Shown here: positions 1-10,351 of the stretch, piece by piece
How positions within the stretch are numbered: the stretch's first letter is position 1
Layout of the letters: each line of letters starts with the position of its first letter
NCBI GenBank assembly: GCA_020466095.1
Contig: CM035806.1
Coordinates: 130,371,156-130,435,155 of the forward strand
Source of the DNA: Chlorops oryzae
Taxonomy: Eukaryota > Arthropoda > Insecta > Diptera > Chloropidae
DNA length: 64,000 nucleotides
Direction of reading: 5' to 3'
Notes under the pieces: generated by a model
What the model was told of the DNA's origin: nothing
The model's database searches: none
Seen by the model: the letters and a program-made list of their open reading frames with translations, nothing else
Position numbers and translations under genes: made by a program

Positions 1-190
1 TGGATTAAATACAGCTGGAAAGTTACTATTGACGTGAATGCAATAATAGGAGGGGAAGAATATAGAAATACTTTATATTGACACTGCACACTTTGATTCT
101 CATGCATTTTGCTTTTTTGATTATCTTTTTTTTCGTTTTTGTTTTTAGTTTAAAATAGAACAAATTTGCTTTGCGAATTTCGAATCGGTA

Positions 191-225
<35 letters not shown>

Positions 226-611
226 ATAATATATATAAATAAATAGGAAATTGCGCGGGGGGAGTATGTTTAAAAAATTGAAACTCAACACGCCAATGGA
301 ATGGCCTCGTATTAGTCGTGATGAATTTAAATTTTTTGTTAACTCGAGGTTTATATTATTGCTTTTCGGTATTCTATTTTATGGTGTTTTGATTATTCTC
401 CATTAGTTTTGACTCGGATTTTTATTGCTGCAACAATTGCTAGCAATCCGCTTTTCCCACATGTCATCCGTGTTTGTCCCGCACTTGCTCACTGTAAATA
501 CAAATTTCCCACTCAACTCGCATAAAACGCACAACTCTTTTAACCGAACTTTAACGCGATTACTTTATGTAGGTATTGAATTGACGATTTTTCTTTTCTT
601 TCTTTCTGTTT

Positions 612-642
<31 letters not shown>

Positions 643-917
643 GTTGCTGTGCTTGTTGTTGCTGCTGTTGGGGGAAGAGGCGGGGGACGATTTTAACAAC
701 GTCGCAAGTTGCCGAGAGGCGCAACACCGCTGAGCGAATTTGTTAATGGAAGACCTCTGCGTGGTATTTAAGGGAGCAGAGTATGAATGGAATTATTGGC
801 ATTATTTTGGGAATTTTCTCAGCTCTGGATGAATTCTTTCTTCTGCCGTTCACTTTCACTTTCATGTTGATGTTGGAATCTATAACTAATTTATATATTT
901 AAATCGTTATTCCGCCT
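1..917. other. 3' flank of Ythdc1, no gene seen
   Basis: This AT-rich stretch lies downstream of the minus-strand Ythdc1 stop codon. It holds a (TA)n run near 191-235 and a (TTG)n run near 610-660. Open frames across the TTG run are low-complexity and have no recognisable domain. The part next to the stop is probably the Ythdc1 3' UTR. Confidence 0.6.
421..426 (-). promoter_or_regulatory. Candidate polyadenylation signal of Ythdc1
   Basis: TTTATT on the plus strand reads AATAAA on the gene strand, about 490 nt after the Ythdc1 stop. That fits an ordinary 3' UTR. It is inferred from motif and position only. Confidence 0.35.
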
Positions 918-3338
918 TTAACGCCGGCTGTCTCTGTATGTGCGGTGTCCACCGTTGCTTCCGCCGCCACCTCGTTCGCTGCCGCGGAAATGACGTTCGC
1001 GATCGCCGCCACCGCCGCGGTAATCCCGTCCTCCTGGGCCGCCGGCCCTCTCTCGTGATCTGTTCATGTTGCTGTTGGTTTCGCGATTGCTTCGATATGA
1101 AGAATGGCTGCCGTTGCCACCGCTGCCGCCAGCCGAACCGCCTGCACTTCCGCCTCCAAGTTGTGAAAAGTTTCCGGAAGCGTTGCTCGCTGCGCCACTC
1201 GAACTGCCATTCGACGTCGAAAGACTAGGGAAACCAGGTGGCGGCACGGTCGGTAGTCCGGCGTTTTTCCACGCGGCAAAATCCTCATACGATGGAGGCT
1301 TATCGAAGCCCGGTGGCGGTGGTCTAATGGCTTGCGGTGGCGGATAGTCTGGAAGCGGGGGCCCATCGTAGTATCGCACCGGCGGTGGCAACTGTTCATA
1401 AGGTGTTGCACCCGGAGGCGGCATACCGGCTCCAGCCGGACCATTGGGCGGTAAGGGCAATTGTCCGAATGGAACAAATGGCAGCGGTGGCAATTGACCG
1501 TGCATTGTACGCATATAGTCCGCTACATAGGCTTCGGCAGCCGCTGAGTTAATATAGCGTTCCCATGGTGGAAGCAACGAATCACCGCCACCTGAACGTG
1601 AACTGCCTATACCGCCAGGACCGCCATTGCCGATGCGATAGGGTGAGGAACCTCTTTTAAAGCCGCTTGGAGGTGGTCCCATCGGTGGTATCTTATACGG
1701 CCGATGAGGTGCACTTCCATATGTGCGTTTGTGTCTGATTGGACCACTGCTGCTAGGGCCCCCGTTGCGAAATCCACCACCAAGACCACGACTACCACGC
1801 GAAGATAAACTCCGCGGTGGCTTGTAAATGACACGTATTCCCCTTTCGCGCATCATCTTGGCAGTTTCCTTCGATTTGCGTAATATCGGTGTAAGCTCGA
1901 TTTTTTCATCTTCCGGAAACAAACGGCACAGTTCGGCACCAACCTTTGGCTCAATTTCTTGGCCATCGCGTCCTATTTTAACCGGTTTTCCCTCATTCCA
2001 CGAATTATACAAATGGGATGTACAGTTGAAAGAGAGCTCCTTGCGACATATCCAATCCAATTGAATAACACCGCCAAGAGCTTTCGGTGAAATACTGGGC
2101 GGTAATACCCAAGCCACTTGCGGAATATCCTTCGATGACGGTGCGCTCATGCGTGCGAAGCCAGCAAATTTTCCTGCGTAAAATATGGATAAAGACAGAG
2201 AGTGGGGAAGGGGAAAAAATGCGAAGTGTAATATGTGAAAAAGGAACGAGCCGTACGGAGGAAGTTTATTTTATAAAAATTACTCACCGCTTTCGTTTAC
2301 TGAAAATATCAATAGAACATTCCTCGCTTCCTTGAAAGCTTGATTCAGATTGGCGTCATTTTGGGGCAATGTTGCCCAAACGTTCTTGGTTTTCGATAGA
2401 GTGATATTATCCGCATTATTCGATTTGATGAGAAAGAATCTCGTGTCGCGGAAGAGGTAGTTAAGCTTGGTCATATAATCATAAGATTTACTCTTGCTCC
2501 CACTGCCACCACTGAGACCGCTACTTGACATTTTCTTCTCAGGCGAAATGCTTTTCGATATTACCTTTCGACCATTGCGCTTGACATTCGCCGCTGCATC
2601 CGAGTCAACAGATTCTGAGTCACTCTCAAAGCTTGGCGGTGGTGGCGCCGAAATGACGCGATCCTCTGCTTCGCTCTCATCGCTCTTTGCCGCTAACCTT
2701 GAGCCTTGATTGATATCGTTTAGCGTGTCCTTCGCACAACCCTCACCATTGGAAGAAGCATTCGCTTCGCTGCCCATTGCACTACTTCCATTGCTAGAAT
2801 TGACGGTTGTTGAGCCACTGACCCCCGCGCCGCTTGTCTTTTTACGTGACTTCTTCGCATTAGCATTGTCTGAACTTTTCTTCTCTGAATACTTGGAAGA
2901 CGATTTTGTCGCCGATGAAGCCGCAACTGTCGTGCTTGTTATTGCTGTCGTTTTGTTCATTGATGACGATGATCCCCCTCCCCCTCCACCACCTCCTCCT
3001 CCGCCTCTGTCACGTTTTTTCTTACTGCTTGCTCCACCACTTTTGCCATTCTGCGAGGGACGTTTTGTACTGACTGCGGATTTCTTGTGCTTCTCATTTA
3101 CTTTTGCATTCTTGACCTTCGATTTATGCTTTCGTTGCTGCTCCAAGTTTATGGAAGACGGAGCTGTACTCACTGAACTGATGCTCGGCTCGGAGTCGGA
3201 CGACCCTTCACTAGCGCAATCAGACGCTTCACTACGCGTTTCGTAAGACTCATCGAAATCTTGCAATTCCTCGGCGATGTCAGCTTCGTTCTCGTCCATA
3301 CCCAGATTCACGGCTTCCAGGTCGGCCATAATTTTCAT
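918..3338 (-). CDS. Ythdc1: Nuclear m6A reader with YTH domain (YT521-B / Ythdc1)
   Basis: Two coding exons, 3338-2288 and 2173-918, are joined across a 114-bp intron with GTGAGT donor and CAG acceptor. The join gives 768 residues and restores the YTH domain across the junction (NESG-KFAGF). Residues 1 to about 290 are low-complexity Ser/Gly/Lys-rich with acidic patches and a poly-Gly run. The YTH domain runs from about 300 to 450. The two expected aromatic-cage tryptophans are visible: W321 in KNVWATLP and W391 in QLDWICRKE. The conserved [13 protein letters not shown] stretch is also present. The tail is Pro/Gly/Arg-rich and ends in RGG-type repeats. In flies this protein binds m6A in nuclear pre-mRNA and affects splicing, including Sxl. 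The size is close to the fly orthologue. A second in-frame ATG lies three codons downstream, so the exact start is uncertain. Confidence 0.95.
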
Positions 3339-3969
3339 CGATCCAAGCTAAACTTGTTCTTGTTGTGTGAAAAACTCACTGCTACTCACTACCATTATTT
3401 GGTATTGCTTTGACAGGTACTTGGTACTAGAAATTTTCAAGAGTACAACAGAGCAGCCACTTTGCGGATAATTATACGAAATCCTCATATTTTCGCCTGC
3501 TTCTGTATCTTCAGTGCATAATTTGTTTTTCGAACAACTTATGTATAATTAAGGTGAATTGCTATTTTTCAACCATTTTATTTTTTGTTAGAAAAAAATG
3601 CTGCACATAAAACCGCATCGTCATACTAATAAAATATCGATACGTTTTGGGTGAGCCAGCATGCTGGAGTAGTTTGTCGGCCTTGATTATTGTTGAAACA
3701 AAAGATGTTGCTACGTTTAATCTTATTCATTTTTTCGAACTTAAACTTCAAATGTTAGAAATGTACTGTGCAAGATTCAAAATGGACACAAAAGTAGTTT
3801 GGGAGATAGAGTAATTCATGTGTCTGGCTGTGCCATTTGTAAAATGGTTTATTTTCAAGTGTGTAGCTTTTATGTATAATTCAAAAAATTATATATGTAT
3901 AATTTTGTTCGCAAAGATACATTTTTTGTATAATTTATCTAGGATTTGGTGAAAGCACTGGAGTACAAT
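3339..3969. other. Ythdc1 upstream region
   Basis: There is no coding signal here. The stretch should include the 5' UTR and promoter of Ythdc1. Apart from one perfect DRE octamer it is AT-rich sequence without a recognisable element. Confidence 0.5.
3635..3642. promoter_or_regulatory. DRE octamer TATCGATA upstream of Ythdc1
   Basis: A perfect TATCGATA lies about 297 bp upstream of the Ythdc1 ATG. In Drosophila this palindrome is the binding site of DREF, common at housekeeping promoters. A single site in AT-rich DNA can occur by chance. Confidence 0.4.
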
Positions 3970-4730
3970 CCCAGCCGGACTTTATCCCATGCATGAACAA
4001 ATCGTTAATGCAGAATTAGTGAAGCATTCATTTCGAAAGAGGTCAATTGATGATTTTTCAAATGATCTTCTAGTGAAAATATCACAGAAGTAAGAGCGCG
4101 TTGCAACAGACTCTTCTTCAAATGAAATTTTCATTTGAAAGAGGGTTGTATACTCCCATTTTAAATGAAGATCCTATGAAATTTGCATGACAAGATGTTT
4201 TTCAATCTGTGTGCTACAATTCTCAAAAGTTTTATAATTTTTTTGTACTTAAGATGTTTTGATAATTGAAACTCTTAAGTCTTTCCAAAGGCAAAAATGT
4301 GTCAGTCACGCTTATTAAAACATTTAAAAAATTTTTAAAATTTGTTTTCCTTCTCCTCTTAGATCCCCGCGGCGTATACATATTATTTTTTCAAATGAAA
4401 TTCTCACTCCCGTTGGCACCATAGTCTTTGTTCAGAATGATATTATGATTCATGTTAGCAGCATATACTCTATTTACAAATGAAATAATCATGCACATTG
4501 GATCCATTTTAGCCAGCCAGCACGTGCACTTTTCCCAATTGAAGTTTTCATGCGGATCAGGGTCATACACTCCTTTACCTAATGAATAACAAATGAATTT
4601 TGAAGTACTGAAAATAGCGGCCATCTCCTAACAAACTTCATTAGAAGTAAGGGTTAGTAATACGAGTAGTCGCAGTATGAATTTTCACCACTTCGGAAGT
4701 ACTGCAGAAGTAGTGAAATTTCCGGCTGGG
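3970..4730. mobile_element. CCCAGCCGG-type TIR element
   Basis: The element starts CCCAGCCGGACTTTATC and ends GAAATTTCCGGCTGGG, so its outer 9-10 bp are inverted. It matches 26265-26656 and 50550-50939 along its left half (shared TTTTTCAAATGATCTTCTAG). Its right end matches the short copies near 14.4-16.1 kb. Flanks are AT on the left and TA on the right, so no clean duplication is seen. An internal CCAGCCAGCACGTG near 4511 may be the edge of a nested second copy. It has no coding capacity. Confidence 0.7.
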
Positions 4731-5258
4731 TATACTTTCAATAAAAGTAGATTTTATGCAATGTTGCCGCTTCTTAAAAAAATTTTCTAACCTAACTTAG
4801 TCCCGATTTCCACGATCAAATAATTATTTGCAGTCTAGAGCTTGTTGGCGAGAGGGGGGAAGAGGAAGAGAACAAAATATTTTTTAGCACGGACTTTGCC
4901 GCACTCGCAAATTCTGCTTTGCTCTTTTCGCTGACACAAATTTTTGACATTTTTGTCTCTCGATATTCATTTTGATACCTTAATATTTTATTTTTTGGAG
5001 CAATTGTTGCGCTTTCAATACGGTTTGACGTTTCTTTTTGTTTTTAGTTTGCTTTGAGCGGCCGAAAGAAGCGTCGGTGAAATAATTTGCCAAATATATA
5101 TTTGAACGTGGAAACGCATTCGCAAAGAGTAAAAGGGAAAAGAAAAATATTTGCAAATAAGCATTTTGTCGTGGAAATCAGGACTTAAATAAAATGTAAC
5201 CAAAAATTTTATTTAACAATTAATTGCTAATCTTAAACGTTAATTATGAGCTGCATAT
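4731..5258. other. Intergenic, nothing recognised
   Basis: AT-rich DNA between two TIR elements. No open frame with a recognisable domain and no structured repeat was seen. Confidence 0.5.
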
Positions 5259-5461
5259 GGGCAATTCCATTTAGTCGCACCCGTCACTATCATTTTTTTT
5301 TAGGTCTTAGCTCATATTATTTAAAACAAAATGGATGTGATTCTCAAAAATTTATCATTATGAAAACTTTTAACGACAGTTAATCAATGAAATTAACTTA
5401 TCTCTGGTCAGAATGGCTGTGACGGGTGTGACCTTTAGGACCGTTTTGCGTGGAATTGCCC
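5259..5461. mobile_element. Short MITE with GGGCAATTCCA ends
   Basis: The left end reads GGGCAATTCCATTTAG and the right end is the inverted TGGAATTGCCC. A second inverted pair lies inside (CACCCGTCAC against GTGACGGGTG). The flanks are both AT, suggesting a 2-bp duplication. It is about 200 bp and non-coding. The superfamily is unknown. Confidence 0.6.
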
Positions 5462-6083
5462 ATTTGAAATATTCGAATAGAAGTTACACAATTATTTTAC
5501 AATAAAATAATTTTCTTTGATTTTTTTGAAAATATATTTAACTTTTAAATTGTTTTTTTTTTTCTAATGAATTATATAATTTTTAAGGTTCTGTTTGCCC
5601 AATAATCAATTATTTTTAATTAACGTAAATCTTTTTTTATAATATAAGCAGACATAAACACACATGTTACATATGCTTCTTAGTAAAAATAAAAATCGTA
5701 AAAACAAACTTTTAAGAACCCAAAATGATTTTACATTGTAAAGAATTTCCCTATGTTGGTTTGAAAATAAAATTTTAAAGCTTATCATTTTTCTTCCCAT
5801 ATACTCCTTCTTCAAATGGTATGTTAAATCTATTTCTGCCAGCTAGCATGTACTCTATACTCAAATACAGATTTCGTGCAGGATGGTGTTATTCACTTCT
5901 TTTCCTAATGAATTGCGCATGACTCTTAAAGTAGTGAAAACAGCTGCCATCTCCAGGTGGCAGGAGACAGTTTAACTGTTTCGCTGGAAATAGTGAAATT
6001 TCCGGCTGGGTCCTTTCGTTTGGCCCCATCATATAGTAATATGTAATATGTATCATGTGATATGTAATAGTATAGAACTATAT
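5462..6083. mobile_element. Fragment of a CCCAGCCGG-type element plus AT-rich DNA
   Basis: Position 6010 closes a right end GAAATTTCCGGCTGGG like the other members. The sequence before it (from about 5780) resembles the right half of 3970-4730, including GCCATCTCC and TAATGAAT blocks. The left terminus is not clear. The rest of the interval is AT-rich and uninformative. Confidence 0.5.
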
Positions 6084-6403
6084 GGTAGAAACACTCACGC
6101 ACTGCGCCGCAGTGCCATCTGTCACATAGAAATCAAAATGTATGAAATTGTATGAAAGCAGACACTCAAAAATTTAGCATGGCATAGCGTTCTATAGATT
6201 TTAAACATATAGATTCTATTCTATATTATAGAACATTTTAAATTTCTATGCTAATTTGACAGCTGTAGTGTTGCCATTGTTTGGAGACTTGCTCTTTCTA
6301 GTTCATTTCCATATTATTTTGCTGTGCGTTACTGTTTACTACAAATTTTCTCTATGCCATGCCATGCCATCGCAGTGCGTCGCAATGCGTGAGTGTTTCT
6401 ACC
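6084..6403. mobile_element. MITE with GGTAGAAACACTCACGC ends
   Basis: The left end GGTAGAAACACTCACGCACT is matched by its inverted form ending AGTGTTTCTACC, giving a TIR of about 20 bp with few mismatches. It is about 320 bp with no coding capacity. A target duplication could not be assigned because GTTTCTACC repeats just outside. Confidence 0.6.
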
Positions 6404-6759
6404 TTGACTGTTTCTACCTTTAACTTGAGTTGTAATTTCCTTGAATTCCGCGAAGGAATTGTCCCATACATTTTTGTATGGAAAGTCAAATTCCTTTACC
6501 TTTGTGTACTAGCTTTAGGACTTGATATCAGGTTGTGGAATTATGAAAGTTTTTTGAAAGCTAAAGAGACATATATAACTTTTACAGAATTTTCTATAGA
6601 AAATTACAACAGAAAGAATGCGAGACAAAGAGACACATTTACCAATTTAATACCAAAATATATTTATTAAAAATCTCCTAAAAATATCTAACTGCTCACG
6701 TTTGTCTAATTTTAGAAGCTGGCAGCAGTCCTGCATACAGAATCGTCATAGCTTGCTTG

Positions 6760-8441
6760 CAGTGCTGCCAAACTGATACAATTGTATCAAAAGTGATACT
6801 TTTTTTTCCAAATGATACTGAGATACTTTTTTTCTGAATTTGATACCTTTTTTTGTTTTAAGGGATATAATGAAAAAATTCTCAATCAATGGAAAATACT
6901 TGCATTTGACAAAAACGTAAAGATAATCGATGACATTGAGGAATTTTGGGGCAACGTTTCAAATATGAAAAACCCAAATCTAAAACAAACACATTTCTTT
7001 GTTGTTGCAAAGAAACTAAAAAGTCTAAAAATTTCATATAATTTGACAGTTAAGTTTCAGATTTGTTGTTCTTGTTGTAATATTGATATCACCTTGTTAA
7101 ATACACCTTCATTAGAACTAAACGGTTTTTGACATTCTCATTTCGTTTGATATCACTGATCTGTGTTTTTATACCCTACACACTCTGTGTCGAGAGTATA
7201 TTGCGTTTGTGTGGTTGTGTGTAACACCCAGAACCAGTCGAGATAGATCATACAAAATATATATAGAAATGATCAGCGTCACCAGGAGATTCGATTTAGA
7301 CATGTCCGTCTCTGTCTGTCTGTCTGTCTGTTTGTATACAGTTATCTTATCGAAGGAGTTCAGCTATCTTGAAGAAATTTGGTATGCGTGCTAACGGGGA
7401 CATGAGTAAGAACAAGTTCGAGAATGGAGCCGATCGGACCATTTTTAGGGGTACCTCCAGTACTAGGGTCTGTTACGAAAATCACAAAAACTGCTCTAAA
7501 ATCGAAGTTTTTCAACATATTTTGATGAAATACGATATTTGAACATGTTTCAAGGCAAGTAATACGATTTCTAAAAATTTAAAAAGTGGGCGTGGCAGAA
7601 GGGCGTTTTTCGAAAATTGTCCCCTACAACCGAAATTCAAATGGGACTTGAATGAAATTTGTCACTTATGCTTCCTTTGTGGTCATAAACATTCTCTCAA
7701 AAAATTTCCTTGGTCGGTCCATTATTAAGGGTACCTCCAGTACTAGGGTCTGTTACAAAAATACAAAACAGCCTCAAAATCGGACTTTTTCGAAATATTT
7801 CAATGAAACTTAGAATTGGACCGTATATTTAAGCCTGTGATTAGAATTTCAAAAAAAAAAAATGGAAAAGTGGGCGTGGAAAAGGGGTGGTTTTCATAAA
7901 GAAATTTAACAAAACTAAGTATATGGGGCCCCTAATGGCCTTCAAAACCTCTTGAATATTCTTACTTACTGGTCCTGGTTTTTGAGCCTGGTTCAAAAAT
8001 TATAATTGGGCGTTGTTCAAAACCTATTTAAACATTTGTGTCTGTGTCGGGTATTTTATTGTCAGGCTCGCCTGACTTTAACACCCTTACTTTTTTTTTT
8101 TTTTGATTTGCAGTTGCTGTCCTAGTGCCTACACCTTGAATTGAAATATGTTCGTATGTGTATTTAAAGCCCGTTTGTTATGTTTGTTAGCATAAGAATA
8201 GCTGATTTTGATCCTTTTTTTATTATCTTTTAAAATTGTGAAAATGAAGACTTATTTTTTTAACATTGAAATTTGAAGTTTTTTAAAATTCTTATGCGCC
8301 CGGAAGAAAGTAAAGAGTTTCCATTTCTTATTTTAGTAGACTTATTACACTTTTGATACTTTTCTTAAGAAATGGTGATACTTTTTGATACTTTTGAAAA
8401 ATTATTTTGATACATTATTTTTTGAGCGAGTGGCATCACAG
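6760..8441. mobile_element. hAT-type element, internally decayed
   Basis: Ends are CAGTGCTGCCA on the left and an imperfect inverted TGGCATCACAG on the right. Flanking octamers CTTGCTTG and TTTGCTTG match at 7 of 8 bases, the usual hAT duplication length. A plus-strand frame at about 6860-7060 reads like a hAT C-terminal region (IEEFWGNVSNMKNPNLK followed by KKLKSLKIS). It then runs into a nested (GTCY)n element near 7170-8105. The outer parts repeat GATACTTTT motifs. It inserted upstream of the Mpv17-like gene. Confidence 0.7.
7170..8105. mobile_element. (GTCY)n 'mini-me'-like element nested in the hAT
   Basis: It opens with ATACCCTACACACTCTGTG. A TATATAGAAATGATCAG core and a GTCYGTCTGTC microsatellite follow. 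It closes near CAGGCTCGCCTGAC. Inside, a block with GGGGTACCTCCAGTACTAGG occurs twice (about 7449 and 7728) and GTGGGCGTGGC-like strings recur. Dipteran mini-me/Helitron-related elements are known for a conserved core followed by (GTCY)n. Related stretches lie at 37040-38213 and 54604-55625, and a similar terminus near 40600. Confidence 0.55.
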
Positions 8442-8461
8442 TTTGCTTGATATCTCGTGTG

Positions 8462-9142
8462 CAGTGATGCCAGGTCAGCAGATTTTCTGCTAGATCTAGC
8501 AGATTTTGAAGTTGTGTCGTTATTTGCTGATAGCTGAAAATCTAGCGGAATTTTACTGTTCATATGCAGATTTGTAGCTGATTTTTAGGCTTTTGTAAAA
8601 AGATGAAAAATTTTGTGTTCCATCGGTAATCAAAGAACCACATTTTGAGGTATTTACCCTACGAGACACGATAAAGCGTTTGAGATTAGCCAGAGAAAAA
8701 TTTTCCTGAACTGGAAATACTGGTCAACTGCTTGCTTATATATGCCAATAACGGATTGTTTTGAAGCGTTGGCGAATTTGTGAAAATTTAGTAAAGGAGC
8801 TAAAACTGATAATAAAATTATGATATCATAAAATTAATATATATATATATTAATATTAATATACCTTTTATTTATATGCGATTAGAAAGTTCGTTTCATT
8901 CAAGTTTTATTTCAATAGCTTGGTGAAACCGGGGCTAAGGTTTTTCTGTTTGTTTTCCAGCGAATGAAAGAATTGCACTGATTGAACTGTTCACTAGAAG
9001 ACAGTGTCATACATATTTTTTTTTTTTTGTAACGACCTAAAAATTTGGCTATACGAAAACAGGCATTTTTGAATTCAGCTGAATCTAGCTGAAAATAAAG
9101 CGCTGTCTAGCAGAATTTCACAAAACCCATCTGGCAGCACTG
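8462..9142. mobile_element. hAT-type MITE upstream of the Mpv17-like gene
   Basis: Ends CAGTGATGCCAG and inverted CTGGCAGCACTG are flanked by perfect 8-bp repeats CTCGTGTG (8454-8461 and 9143-9150). The interior is AT-rich with repeated CTAGCAGA-type motifs and no transposase. It inserted 12 bp beyond the duplication of the preceding hAT and ends 167 bp before the next ATG, so it may lie in the promoter or 5' UTR. Confidence 0.8.
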
Positions 9143-9309
9143 CTCGTGTGGATGTGTTATCTTTGGTAGCCTGCCTGATGCAAAACTTGATTTGTTTTTT
9201 GTTTTCATTTGTGATGAAATCTGGGTAAAGATAATAGACAATACTGAATATAAAAATCCGAAGCTTTCTAGATGCAAGCAAAGCTCTTAATAATAAATTA
9301 ATTGTCAGT

Positions 9310-9993
9310 ATGATATCAAGTCTAGTGCGTTCGCCAGTTTTGAGGACGCAAGTCCGTTTCCTGTGTAAAAATCGACCAATGACAACCAACCTGCTCAATC
9401 GGGAGCAATGGCAAACAACAAGGCACTTTTCCAATGGTCGAGGGAAATCGGAAAGCAAAATAATTACAACATGGAAAAGTCTATTTGGCAGATATCTGCT
9501 GACAACAAATACGATTTCTTCGGGCTTACTGATGGTATTTGGAGATTGGTGTGCACAAAAGATTGAGTTGCGTAAGAAAAGCAAGGAACAACAGGTGATC
9601 GATACAGCACGTTTGTGGCGTATGTTCATTGTTGGCGTTCTATGCGGCCCAATGCATCATTATGTGTACTTTTGGATGGATCAAGCCATGCCCAAAGTAA
9701 CTTTGCAAAACACAGCTCGCAAAATTCTTATAGATCAATTGTTAATGTCGCCAGTTTGCCTGGCGTTATTTTTTTATGTATCGTGTTTTTTGGAGCATAA
9801 AACCATCAAGCAAACACATGAAGAGATGTCGTCAAAAGTTTTGATAATGTATATTGGTGACTGGGCTTTCTGGCCCGCAGCACAATATATAAATTTCCAG
9901 TATTTGGATACAAAATATCGTGTCGGATTCGTTAACGTCTGCACTGCTTTTTACAACATATTCTTATCGTTTATGAAACATGGTTTCGATTAG
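9310..9993 (+). CDS. Mpv17/PMP22-family membrane protein (Mpv17-like 2 type)
   Basis: One uninterrupted 227-residue frame. Family landmarks appear in order. An Arg-rich, acid-poor N-terminus (residues 1 to about 45) looks like a mitochondrial presequence. Then come FGRYLL...GDWCAQ (about 59-80), LWRMFIVGVLCGPMHHYVYFW (about 100-120), KILIDQLLMSP (about 138-148) and the signature DWAFWPAAQYINFQYL (about 183-198). Four hydrophobic segments are expected. The family sits in the mitochondrial inner or peroxisomal membrane. The Mpv17L2 branch has been linked to mitoribosome assembly, but flies have several paralogues and I cannot pick one. It converges on IntS10. Two older transposon insertions lie immediately upstream. 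Confidence 0.9.
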   Translation: MISSLVRSPVLRTQVRFLCKNRPMTTNLLNREQWQTTRHFSNGRGKSESKIITTWKSLFGRYLLTTNTISSGLLMVFGDWCAQKIELRKKSKEQQVIDTARLWRMFIVGVLCGPMHHYVYFWMDQAMPKVTLQNTARKILIDQLLMSPVCLALFFYVSCFLEHKTIKQTHEEMSSKVLIMYIGDWAFWPAAQYINFQYLDTKYRVGFVNVCTAFYNIFLSFMKHGFD

Positions 9994-10009
9994 ATAAGAG
10001 AACAAAGAT

Positions 10010-10015
10010 ATTAAA
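10010..10015 (+). promoter_or_regulatory. ATTAAA polyadenylation signal candidate
   Basis: ATTAAA lies 17 nt after the Mpv17-like stop codon, implying a very short 3' UTR. No AATAAA follows in the next 100 nt. Confidence 0.35.
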
Positions 10016-10293
10016 TTCTAGACACTAACATACGTAGAAATATTATTTGAAAATATAAAAACATATGAATATATTTAAAATATTGTGAAATAGCTCGAGG
10101 AGGCTAGTCAGTTTAATAGTTCCATTATTTTTAATAGAAATTGTAAGGCGTTTTTGTCTTATTTCTTTCGGGTTTTGATCAATGGAAATATTGATTATTT
10201 ACACATTTGTATTTAAAATTCTAACAATTGATGTTAAAAAAATATTTAAAAACAATATAGTTAGCAAATGAAAAACAGAACTATGTAATTCTT

Positions 10294-10299
10294 TTTATT
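10294..10299 (-). promoter_or_regulatory. AATAAA polyadenylation signal of IntS10
   Basis: TTTATT on the plus strand is AATAAA on the gene strand, about 53 nt beyond the IntS10 stop. This is a good position for a short 3' UTR. Confidence 0.45.
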
Positions 10300-10351
10300 T
10301 TTTTAAATCAAAATTCTAAAAATTTACCTTAGCATAGACCTCCATCGGAGG

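Larger units (their letters stand above)
9994..10351. other. Convergent intergenic spacer
   Basis: AT-rich 3' flank shared by the two convergent genes. Each has a nearby polyadenylation hexamer. Nothing else was recognised. Confidence 0.6.

Noticed and set aside
613..660. Coding Val/Leu-rich peptide across the TTG run
   Set aside because: A trinucleotide microsatellite; the frame has no conserved sequence on either side.
2710..3246. 178-codon plus-strand frame opposite Ythdc1 exon 1
   Set aside because: It is the antisense translation of the Ser/Lys/Gly-rich low-complexity region; the poly-Pro and Leu runs mirror Gly and Lys codons.
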